From the NCBI GenBank assembly GCA_900759225.1, contig CAAEUM010000049.1:1-5873 (forward strand): DNA of 5,873 nucleotides, written 5' to 3'. Under the pieces are notes generated by a model. The model was not told where the DNA came from. It saw nothing but the letters and a program-made list of their open reading frames with translations, and searched no databases. The position numbers and the translations under genes were made by a program. The stretch comes from Lachnospiraceae bacterium. GTDB taxonomy: Bacteria; Bacillota; Clostridia; Lachnospirales; Lachnospiraceae. Within the stretch, counting starts at the first letter, position 1. Each line of letters starts with the position of its first letter. Positions 1-5,446 of this stretch are shown in pieces.

Positions 1-1
1 A

Positions 2-28
2 TTAGCACTGTCAAGTGTCGAGTGCTAA
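2..28. promoter_or_regulatory. CIRCE operator (HrcA binding site)
   Basis: The sequence reads TTAGCACTG-N9-GAGTGCTAA. This matches the CIRCE consensus TTAGCACTC-N9-GAGTGCTAA with a single change, G for C at the ninth base of the left arm. CIRCE is bound by the heat-shock repressor HrcA and normally lies at the start of groESL or of the hrcA-grpE-dnaK operon. The nearest plus-strand gene begins about 300 bases away beyond a repeat element, so the controlled gene is more likely read leftwards and lies outside the window. Identification of the site is strong; the identity of the target gene is inference. Confidence 0.9.
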
Positions 29-31
29 TTA

Positions 32-37
32 TTTATA
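32..37 (-). promoter_or_regulatory. Possible -10 of the leftward CIRCE-controlled gene
   Basis: On the minus strand the sequence TATAAA lies just before the CIRCE site, which would put the transcription start inside or at the edge of the operator, as is usual for HrcA-controlled genes. No good -35 is visible: the expected place falls at the CTGTTAC end of the neighbouring repeat element, with TTACCA the nearest TTGACA-like hexamer. This is a weak call. Confidence 0.35.
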
Positions 38-54
38 AAAATTTTGAAAAAATG

Positions 55-173
55 GTAACAGCCAGGAGGCATCTCCCTGTCCGCCCTATGAAGATTTAGG
101 CAGTAAAACGCTTATGAAAGCAAGCTTTCAACGCTTTTTTACTACCTAAATCTTCGCATGGCTGAACTGATAC
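55..173 (+). repeat. Hairpin-rich dispersed repeat, copy 1 (MITE-like)
   Basis: The element starts with GTAACAG (55-61) and ends with CTGAACTGATAC (162-173). These are decayed forms of the perfect 12-base ends seen in copy 2 at 5184-5336. Inside is a long stem: positions 90-108 pair with 137-155 (18 of 19 pairs). It is capped by a smaller stem TGAAAG/CTTTCA around CAAG (115-130). Two internal blocks are shared with the reverse complement of copy 2: 64-83 (17 of 20 aligned positions match) and AAGCAAGCTT at 118-127. No reading frame or transposase is present, so any movement would need an enzyme supplied elsewhere. Together with the CIRCE site and the downstream promoter this fills the gene-free stretch 1-333. 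Whether it is a MITE, a REP-like palindrome or a structured RNA cannot be settled here. Confidence 0.75.
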
Positions 174-236
174 AAAAATTATGGGAATTGTATGATTTTT
201 TTCTCTTTTACTGTTTCTTTTTTTTCACATCCGTAT

Positions 237-242
237 TACAAT
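237..242 (+). promoter_or_regulatory. Possible -10 for the 334 gene
   Basis: TACAAT lies about 90 bases before the start codon, downstream of a run of T and C. The -35 at the expected distance (near 214-219, TTTCTT) is poor. It is the best sigma-A style -10 in the stretch, but it is only a candidate. Confidence 0.35.
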
Positions 243-251
243 AAAAGCAAT

Positions 252-290
252 GGCGTATGCTATTACAGATTACAGGACTATACGCCTTTT
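252..290 (+). promoter_or_regulatory. Leader hairpin followed by a short T run
   Basis: GGCGTAT (252-258) pairs perfectly with ATACGCC (280-286), with a 21-base loop, and TTTT follows directly. It lies between the candidate promoter and the ribosome binding site of the 334 gene, so it would be in the leader RNA. The short T run and large loop make it a poor terminator. It could be a weak attenuator, a stability element or chance. Confidence 0.35.
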
Positions 291-333
291 GGCAAATTAC
301 ACGTGACAACTATGACAGAAAGGGGTTTTTGAT

Positions 334-1005
334 ATGGCAAAGAAGGGATTGGGCAGATTGGCAGTATTTGCGGCAATTACAGGAGCTGCCGCAGCAGGCG
401 TTTCCTATGCGCTCCGGTATAAAACCTTTCACAAGGAATTAGAAAAGGATTTCCGGGAATATGAGGAGGACACCGGCGAAAAAGAAGAGGACAGCTCTCT
501 TGATGCCGAAAAGACAAACCGCAGCTACATTTCTCTTTCTTCCAGCAAGGACGAATTTAAGGTAGCTGCAAAGGATATGGCAAGCGCCACTAAAAATGTA
601 CTGAAGGATGCTGGGAACCTCTTTTCCGATACAGCCCATGAGGCTATGTCAGCTGCTGTGGACACAGCACATCTGGCTATCCACTCCATGAAATCAAAAA
701 AAGAAGAGCTCAAGGAAGCAATAAAAGAGGATGAAGAAGACATCTTCGAGGATGAGGGCTTTTTAGATGACGATTATGTAGATGAGGATGATTTATATAA
801 CTATGAAACCTTAGAAGGCGGAAGCTACCAGCTGCACAAGGATGCTCCAAAACCTTCCGGGGAAGCCCCTATGGCTGAGCCTGACTGGAAGCCGGAACCT
901 GAAAAAGCTGCGCCTGCTGCCCAGGAGGAGGCTGCAAACGAGGAAGCTGCCGTTGAAGAAGAACCAGAAAAAGAATCAGCTACAATTGAAGAGGATACCT
1001 TATAA
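334..1005 (+). CDS. Hypothetical membrane-anchored acidic protein (YtxH-like architecture)
   Basis: I do not recognise a named family for this 223-residue protein. The start is supported by AAAGGGG (319-325) eight bases upstream. Residues 9-27 form one Ala/Gly-rich hydrophobic segment flanked by basic residues (MAKK before, RYK after), consistent with a single membrane anchor. Residues 30-60 are charged. Residues 74-135 look like a long amphipathic, Ala- and Lys-rich helix. From about 132 the protein is extremely acidic, with Asp/Glu clusters at 132-153, and it ends in a Pro/Ala/Glu low-complexity tail (170-223) that is probably disordered. An N-terminal anchor followed by an amphipathic helical region recalls YtxH-type stress proteins, but this is only architectural similarity. 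No catalytic motif is visible. The gene is monocistronic: it is preceded by a regulatory region and followed by a terminator facing a convergent gene. Confidence 0.85.
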   Translation: MAKKGLGRLAVFAAITGAAAAGVSYALRYKTFHKELEKDFREYEEDTGEKEEDSSLDAEKTNRSYISLSSSKDEFKVAAKDMASATKNVLKDAGNLFSDTAHEAMSAAVDTAHLAIHSMKSKKEELKEAIKEDEEDIFEDEGFLDDDYVDEDDLYNYETLEGGSYQLHKDAPKPSGEAPMAEPDWKPEPEKAAPAAQEEAANEEAAVEEEPEKESATIEEDTL

Positions 1006-1006
1006 A

Positions 1007-1050
1007 ACAAAGCAGGATGCGGCCCGTACTTACGGGATGCATCCTGTTTT
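1007..1050. terminator. Two-way Rho-independent terminator between convergent genes
   Basis: CAGGATGC (1013-1020) pairs with GCATCCTG (1039-1046), and inside it CCCGT (1023-1027) pairs with ACGGG (1032-1036) around an ACTT loop. On the plus strand TTTT follows (1047-1050). On the minus strand the stem is followed by CTTTGTTTTAT. It begins 7 bases after the plus-strand stop codon (stem at 1013) and lies directly after the minus-strand stop at 1052, so it can serve both genes. Confidence 0.85.
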
Positions 1051-1051
1051 G

Positions 1052-1882
1052 CTATTCTTCCCAGACGATCAAATTCCTCCACAGTGCAAAATCTGCCTGG
1101 CTTTCCTCCAGCACATAGGCATACCCCTTGCTGTCCTTAGACATAAGCTGATACTCCCCCTCTTCTTCCAGATATGTCCAGTCCCTTGTCAGATCCGTCA
1201 CGCCCTCTTTCGCAGACAGCTGCCAGCTTGCACTCTTCCCCTGGGAATCCACTGTCTCATAGGTAATATCCCCATCCAGCAGATCCCCCTTCCAGGTTCC
1301 CGTCTTTTTGACCTCCTGATGCTCCCCCTCCGGTACATTTTTATAATAGCAGTAGCCTACGCTTCCCCGGCCCTCCATCATCCCGTTCTTCCACAAGCCA
1401 TGGGAATAATCATAGCGCGGGCCATCCAGGTTTACAATCTGCAGGGCCAGGCAGTCCCCCTCCGGATTTCCCTCCCGGAAGCTTCCATAAAATACAGTTC
1501 CCGGCTTTGTAAATACCAGCCCTGTCCCCTCTTCCAGCAGCCGTATTTCTTCCCCGTCAAATAAAAAGCGCTGTCCTTCAAAGGTATCATAAAACAGTCC
1601 TGCAAGGAGCTCCTGATTCTCCTCCATAAGGATCGCCGTCTCCTTTAATTCCCCCTTAGCCAGCCCCTTCTCAAGCTTCTCGAGAACCTCCCGCTCCTTC
1701 TCAGAAAGCTCCGGCACCGCTTCCTTTGCTTCACTGGCCGCAAGCTCTGCTGCCAGCGCTGCCGCTTCTTCCTGCTGCTTTCTCATTTCGCGCTCCCCAA
1801 AAAAGCAGCTTATCCCTAAAACCAGGACAGAGGCCAGGATTGTTATGATCATACCCTTCCTGTTTTCCGGCTTCTTCATCAT
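1052..1882 (-). CDS. Membrane-anchored protein with MORN-like repeats
   Basis: This encodes 276 residues from the start chosen here. A longer frame opens at 1918, but AAGGAG (1895-1890) lies 7 bases before the ATG at 1882, so that start is preferred; a second ATG follows immediately at 1879. Residues 10-28 are a hydrophobic membrane segment after a basic start (MMKKPENRK), leaving most of the protein probably outside the cell. Residues 29-90 are Ala/Glu/Lys-rich and likely helical or coiled coil. The C-terminal half carries three MORN-like units of the pattern aromatic-x-G-x-(W/F)-x-x-G-x-x-x-G: FYGSFREG (from about 131), SHGLWKNGMMEGRG (from about 160) and KTGTWKGDLLDG (from about 193). MORN repeats form beta-hairpin surfaces in varied proteins, so no enzymatic role is implied. 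The gene is the second of a pair with the upstream regulator, only 11 bases away. The function is unknown; the repeat call is moderate. Confidence 0.85.
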   Translation of the reverse strand: MMKKPENRKGMIITILASVLVLGISCFFGEREMRKQQEEAAALAAELAASEAKEAVPELSEKEREVLEKLEKGLAKGELKETAILMEENQELLAGLFYDTFEGQRFLFDGEEIRLLEEGTGLVFTKPGTVFYGSFREGNPEGDCLALQIVNLDGPRYDYSHGLWKNGMMEGRGSVGYCYYKNVPEGEHQEVKKTGTWKGDLLDGDITYETVDSQGKSASWQLSAKEGVTDLTRDWTYLEEEGEYQLMSKDSKGYAYVLEESQADFALWRNLIVWEE

Positions 1883-1889
1883 TTCCCAT

Positions 1890-1895
1890 CTCCTT
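1890..1895 (-). promoter_or_regulatory. RBS overlapping the regulator stop codon
   Basis: On the minus strand the text ATATAAGGAGATGGG places the TAA stop of the MocR gene (1896-1894) over the first bases of AAGGAG. The next ATG lies 7 bases later at 1882. This decides the start of the MORN-like gene and suggests translational coupling of the two genes. Confidence 0.8.
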
Positions 1896-3309
1896 ATATT
1901 TCTTCCAGTGGCTTCCATGCCCGATACAAAAGGCTGCAGCCCTTTTCTATCTGTTTCTCATCCAGCCTTGCATATCCCAGCATAACGGTGGAGGGGCAGC
2001 AGTTATGCTCCGGATGGATAAAGCTGTCAGACATGCCGTACACCTTTACTCCCGCCTCTGCCGCCCTTTTTACAAGCTCCTCCTCGGAACAGCCCTTTTT
2101 ATGGCGCAGCAGCATATGAAGGCCCGCAAATTCCCCATTAATGGAAAACTGCTTCTCCAGAGGCTTTAGCCCATTTAAAAGAGCATCATGCTTCCCCTTA
2201 TAAATAGCGCGCATCCTGTTTAGATGGCGCTCATAATACCCCTCTGTGAGGAACTGATACAGGATATGCTGGTCAATCCTTGGCACTGTACAGGCATAAA
2301 ATCCGGCCTTTTGACGGTACTCCCTTATAAGCGGCTCCGGCAGCACCATAAAGCCCACACGTATAGCCGGAGCAATGGATTTTGAAAAGGTTCCCATATA
2401 AATGACCCTGCCTTCCCTGTCCATGCCCTGCAGGGCTGGAATGGGCTTTCCTTTATAGCGGAATTCGCTGTCATAATCATCCTCGATCACATATCGGCCC
2501 GGCTCCTTCTTTGCCCAGGAAAGAAGCTCCTGTCTGCGCTTTATGGGCATGACAATGCCGGTAGGGTACTGATGTGATGGCATCACATAGGCCACAGAGG
2601 CGCTGCTCTGCTGCAGCTCCCTTGGAATCATGCCATTCTTGTCCATGGACACCGGCACCACAGGATGCCCCTGGCTGTTTAAAACGCGCCATGCCTGCTT
2701 GTAGGTTGGATTTTCCATTGCAATGCAGGTGCTGCGGCCCAAAAGCTGAGACAGCAAAAGCAACAGGTACTCGCTTCCAGCCCCGATGATCATCTGCTCC
2801 GGCTCACAGGACACCCCTCTTGCCGAATGCAGATAGGCCCCGATCGCACGCCGCAGTGAAAGCTCCCCCTGTGGGTTTCCGGCCGAAAACATCTCCCGGT
2901 TATCGTCCACCAGGGTATTTTTGCTCAGCTTCCGCCATGTATTAAAGGGAAAACCATCCAGGTCAATGCCTCTTAAAGAAAAGTCAACCTGAAACAGCCT
3001 GGATTCCTGCTCCTGCTCCTCCACAAACAGCCTGGAGGGCTTTTTTTCCACCTCTACCAGCTCTTCTATCTTACAGATAAAATAGCCTTTGTATGGAAGC
3101 GCCTCAATGTAACCCTCTGACAAAAGCTGCTCATAAGCCATCTGGGTAGTGCTGCGGCTTACTCTTAAGTTTTGGGCCAGAACCCTGGTGGAAGGCAGCC
3201 TGCTTCCCGCAGGAAGCCTTCCTGTCCGTATTTCTTCTTTGATATAACAATAAATCTGCTCATAAAGGGGCAGAGACGAGTGACTGTCAATGGGTACCAG
3301 AAGCTCCAT
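1894..3309 (-). CDS. MocR-family (GntR-type) PLP-dependent transcriptional regulator
   Basis: The 471-residue length is normal for the MocR/GabR/PdxR family: a GntR winged helix fused to a class I aminotransferase-like domain. Residues 13-78 are the DNA-binding domain, with PLYEQIYCYIKEEI, LPAGSRLPSTRVLAQNL and VSRSTTQMAYEQLLSEGYI as its typical segments. After a charged linker (80-108) the aminotransferase fold follows. It shows IGAGSEYLL (175-183), NPTYKQAW (200-207), EDDYDSEFRY (276-285, with D277 and Y279 at the cofactor-contact positions), and SKSIAPAIRVGF with K310 as the expected PLP Schiff-base lysine and R317. All key PLP residues are present, so the cofactor is probably bound as effector or sensor. 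The start is supported by the AGGAAGGA stretch just before ATG. Characterised relatives regulate GABA or vitamin B6 genes, but no such gene is adjacent, so the target is unknown. It probably shares a transcript with the MORN-like gene downstream. Confidence 0.95.
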   Translation of the reverse strand: MELLVPIDSHSSLPLYEQIYCYIKEEIRTGRLPAGSRLPSTRVLAQNLRVSRSTTQMAYEQLLSEGYIEALPYKGYFICKIEELVEVEKKPSRLFVEEQEQESRLFQVDFSLRGIDLDGFPFNTWRKLSKNTLVDDNREMFSAGNPQGELSLRRAIGAYLHSARGVSCEPEQMIIGAGSEYLLLLLSQLLGRSTCIAMENPTYKQAWRVLNSQGHPVVPVSMDKNGMIPRELQQSSASVAYVMPSHQYPTGIVMPIKRRQELLSWAKKEPGRYVIEDDYDSEFRYKGKPIPALQGMDREGRVIYMGTFSKSIAPAIRVGFMVLPEPLIREYRQKAGFYACTVPRIDQHILYQFLTEGYYERHLNRMRAIYKGKHDALLNGLKPLEKQFSINGEFAGLHMLLRHKKGCSEEELVKRAAEAGVKVYGMSDSFIHPEHNCCPSTVMLGYARLDEKQIEKGCSLLYRAWKPLEEI

Positions 3310-3324
3310 AGCATCCTTCCTCTC

Positions 3325-3358
3325 TATAAAAAGAGGTGCCTTACAGCACCCCCTTTTT
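3325..3358 (-). terminator. Rho-independent terminator of glnS
   Basis: Read on the minus strand, GGGGGTGC pairs with GCACCTCT around a six-base loop (3345-3340), and a run of five T follows (3332-3328). Two of the pairs are G-U. They become A-C mismatches on the plus strand, so the stem favours minus-strand termination. It begins 9 bases after the glnS stop codon. It also lies within 20 bases of the MocR start codon, so it is in that gene's 5' region. Confidence 0.85.
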
Positions 3359-3367
3359 ACATTTCTC

Positions 3368-5062
3368 TTATTTCGGCAGCTTAAATGAGCTCTTTAATGA
3401 AACGATCCTGTTAAATACCGGATGCTCAGCCGTACTGTCCTTGCAGTCTACGCAGAAATACCCGTTCCTTACAAACTGGAAGCTGTCATAAGCCTTGGCC
3501 TTTGCAAGCTCCGGCTCTACATAGCATTCCTTAAGGATTGTCAGGGAATTTGGATTTAGGTTCAGGCTTCCATCCTCATTGAGCTTTCCTTTTTCCTCAT
3601 CTACAATGTTCTCATACAGACGGCATTCAACCTGCTTTGCAGCAGGTACTGCCACCCAGTGGATAGTTCCCTTTACCTTGCGTCCCTCAAAGCCGGAGCC
3701 GCTCTTTGTTTCCGGGTCATAGGTTGCATGGACAACGGTTACATTTCCGTTTTCATCCTTCTCAAAGCCGGTGCAGGTTACAAAGTAAGCACCCATAAGG
3801 CGTACTTCATTTCCCGGGAACAAGCGGAAATACTTCTTTGGAGGCTCCTCCATAAAGTCCTCACGCTCAATATAGAGCTCGCGGCAGAAAGGAACCTTAC
3901 GGCTTCCGAGCTCCGGATTCTCCAGATTGTTAGGAACATCCAGCTCCTCCATCTGCCCCTCCGGATAATTGTCAATAATAAGCTTTACCGGGTCAAGGAC
4001 TGCCATCATGCGGGACTTCTTAAGCTTTAAGTCCTCGCGGATACAGTATTCCAGCATAGCATAGTCTACAGAGCTGTTTGCCTTTGATACACCTACCAGC
4101 TCCACAAACTTCTTAATGGACTCCGGTGTATATCCTCTTCTTCTCAAAGCTGCAATGGATACAAGACGCGGGTCATCCCAGCCATCTACAATGCCATCCT
4201 CTACCAGCTTCTTAATATAGCGCTTTCCGGTTATAACATTGGTCAGATACAGCTTCGCAAACTCAATCTGTCTCGGTGGGTTTTCAAACTCACATTCCCT
4301 TACAACCCAGTCATACAGCGGCCTGTGATCCTCAAATTCCAGCGTACAGATAGAATGGGTAATGTGCTCAATGGCATCCTCAATAGGATGGGCAAAATCA
4401 TACATGGGGTAAATACACCACTTATCCCCTGTATTGTGATGGCTCATACGGGCTACACGATAAATAACAGGGTCTCTCATATTGATATTTGGGGAAGCCA
4501 TATCGATCTTAGCGCGAAGCACCTTCTCACCGTCCTGATACTTTCCTTCCTTCATCTCCTCAAACAGGCGCAGGTTTTCCTCCACACTGCGGTTCCTGTA
4601 AGGGCTTTCCTTGCCCGGAGTTGTAAAATCCCCTCTGTATTCCCGGATCTGCTCTGCTGTCAGGTCGCAGACAAATGCCTTCCCCTTCTTAATTAAGAGA
4701 AGGGCACATTCATACATCTGCTCAAAGTAATTGGATGCAAAAAACAGCCTGTCCTCAAAATCAGCTCCCAGCCATTTTACATCTGCCATAATGGATTCCA
4801 CAAATTCCGTTTTTTCTTTTGTGGGGTTTGTATCATCAAAACGCAGGTTAAACTTTCCGCCATATTTCTGAGCCAGCCCATAATTCAGCAGGATGGACTT
4901 TGCATGTCCAATATGCAGGTAACCATTTGGTTCCGGTGGGAAGCGCGTCTGCACATGGTCATAAACACCCTCTGCCAAGTCCCGGTCAATCTCCTGCTCT
5001 ATAAAATTCTTGGACACCGTTTCTTTTCCCTCATTCTCCATTACGGTATCTTTCTCTGCCAT
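3368..5062 (-). CDS. glnS: Glutaminyl-tRNA synthetase
   Basis: GlnRS is a cytoplasmic class Ic enzyme that joins glutamine to tRNA-Gln using ATP. The protein is 564 residues from the start chosen here, close to the family's usual 550-560. Near the N-terminus is [17 protein letters not shown], with the HIGH signature at 50-53. Next come RFDDTNP (74-80), [10 protein letters not shown] (221-230) and CTLEF (239-243), which are active-site and tRNA-acceptor segments of GlnRS, then GWDDPR (294-299) and the two beta-barrel anticodon-binding domains (about 355-560). The usual VMSKR form of the KMSKS loop is replaced by ITGKR (277-281), keeping the Lys-Arg pair. A longer frame opens at 5116, but that ATG lies inside the -10 hexamer, whereas GGAGG stands 7 bases before the ATG at 5062. 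It is transcribed from its own promoter and ends at a strong terminator. Confidence 0.97.
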   Translation of the reverse strand: MAEKDTVMENEGKETVSKNFIEQEIDRDLAEGVYDHVQTRFPPEPNGYLHIGHAKSILLNYGLAQKYGGKFNLRFDDTNPTKEKTEFVESIMADVKWLGADFEDRLFFASNYFEQMYECALLLIKKGKAFVCDLTAEQIREYRGDFTTPGKESPYRNRSVEENLRLFEEMKEGKYQDGEKVLRAKIDMASPNINMRDPVIYRVARMSHHNTGDKWCIYPMYDFAHPIEDAIEHITHSICTLEFEDHRPLYDWVVRECEFENPPRQIEFAKLYLTNVITGKRYIKKLVEDGIVDGWDDPRLVSIAALRRRGYTPESIKKFVELVGVSKANSSVDYAMLEYCIREDLKLKKSRMMAVLDPVKLIIDNYPEGQMEELDVPNNLENPELGSRKVPFCRELYIEREDFMEEPPKKYFRLFPGNEVRLMGAYFVTCTGFEKDENGNVTVVHATYDPETKSGSGFEGRKVKGTIHWVAVPAAKQVECRLYENIVDEEKGKLNEDGSLNLNPNSLTILKECYVEPELAKAKAYDSFQFVRNGYFCVDCKDSTAEHPVFNRIVSLKSSFKLPK

Positions 5063-5069
5063 AGCTATT

Positions 5070-5074
5070 CCTCC
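5070..5074 (-). promoter_or_regulatory. RBS deciding the glnS start
   Basis: GGAGG followed by a 7-base spacer (AATAGCT) and ATG at 5062. The in-frame ATG at 5116 has no such site and would lie upstream of the predicted transcription start. Confidence 0.85.
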
Positions 5075-5111
5075 GTTATCGTTGTTGTCATCATTATTAT
5101 CATAATGAAAT

Positions 5112-5139
5112 ATCATATCATAGTTTTAGATAATTGCAA
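5112..5139 (-). promoter_or_regulatory. glnS: Sigma-A promoter of glnS
   Basis: On the minus strand TTGCAA (5139-5134) and TATGAT (5117-5112) are separated by 16 bases, predicting a start near 5105 and a leader of about 43 bases. That leader is too short for a T-box, so tRNA-sensing attenuation is not expected. Confidence 0.75.
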
Positions 5140-5183
5140 ACCCTTGAAGTACCTTATTTTGCCGGAAAAAAATCACAAAAATC

Positions 5184-5336
5184 GTAACAGTTCAGAGGGC
5201 GGGAAAATTGATGTCAAAATTTGCGTCAAGCTTGCTTGTAAGTGGATTTTTACATCAATTTTCACATCGTATAAACATCCGATGCTTCTTGTCCGGCTGC
5301 ACCGGACAAGAAGATGCCCCTAGACTGAACTGTTAC
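5184..5336 (-). repeat. Hairpin-rich dispersed repeat, copy 2 (MITE-like)
   Basis: This 153-base element has perfect 12-base inverted ends: GTAACAGTTCAG at 5184-5195 and CTGAACTGTTAC at 5325-5336. Inside are two further stems. Positions 5203-5214 pair with 5252-5263 (12 of 12), extended by 5216-5220 with 5246-5250. CTTCTTGTCCGG (5285-5296) pairs perfectly with CCGGACAAGAAG (5302-5313) around CTGCA. The fold is therefore a closing stem with two arms. Its reverse complement shares the block 5321-5303 and the tip AAGCAAGCTT (5237-5228) with copy 1 at 55-173. It has no coding capacity. It occupies most of the space between the glnS and azlC promoters, and the rest of the gap 5063-5446 is promoter sequence. 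Confidence 0.8.
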
Positions 5337-5361
5337 CACAAAAAACAGGCTCTGACTCCAT

Positions 5362-5378
5362 TAATATCATTAATATTA
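5362..5378. promoter_or_regulatory. AT-rich imperfect palindrome upstream of azlC
   Basis: TAATAT-N5-ATATTA lies just before the azlC -35 position. It could be an operator or an UP-like element for the promoter. Because the stretch is nearly all A and T, the symmetry may be chance. Confidence 0.3.
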
Positions 5379-5384
5379 TTTTTA

Positions 5385-5413
5385 TAGAAATCCAACTCCA
5401 AGTCTGCTATAAT
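5385..5413 (+). promoter_or_regulatory. azlC: Sigma-A promoter of azlC with extended -10
   Basis: A perfect TATAAT (5408-5413) is preceded by TG at 5405-5406, giving an extended -10. TAGAAA (5385-5390, four of six to TTGACA) sits 17 bases upstream. The predicted start is near 5420, which leaves a short leader containing AAGGAG at 5431-5436, 10 bases before the ATG. Confidence 0.75.
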
Positions 5414-5446
5414 CGTACCGACTAATAAAAAAGGAGCAGCCAGATC

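Noticed and set aside
257..442. Small plus-strand frame at the start of the 334 gene
   Set aside because: It overlaps the better-supported gene in another frame and its start lies in the leader hairpin without a ribosome binding site.
842..1564. Plus-strand open frame of 240 codons
   Set aside because: It crosses the terminator and overlaps the 334 gene and the MORN-like gene in other frames. The product is Leu/Pro/Arg-rich with no domain and there is no ribosome binding site.
1800..1882. Lipoprotein signal in the MORN-like protein
   Set aside because: The membrane segment contains LGISC, but the residues before Cys do not fit a lipobox (no Leu at -3), so a simple membrane anchor is preferred.
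3659..4696. Plus-strand open frames antisense to glnS (3659-4030 and 4325-4696)
   Set aside because: They are mirror frames of a strongly conserved gene, with no start signals or recognisable domains.
5063..5116. N-terminal extension of glnS (MIFHYDNND...)
   Set aside because: The extension is Asn/Asp-rich, its ATG falls inside the -10 hexamer, and a strong ribosome binding site supports the start at 5062.
5063..5184. T-box leader for glnS
   Set aside because: The predicted leader is only about 43 bases and shows no T-box sequence or antiterminator.
5285..5313. CTTCTTGTCCGG hairpin as a terminator
   Set aside because: No T run follows on either strand and it lies between divergent genes, where no transcript needs to end. 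It is treated as part of the repeat element.
4904..5323. Plus-strand open frame of 139 codons
   Set aside because: It runs antisense to the start of glnS, through its promoter and into the repeat element. The composition is not protein-like and no ribosome binding site is seen.
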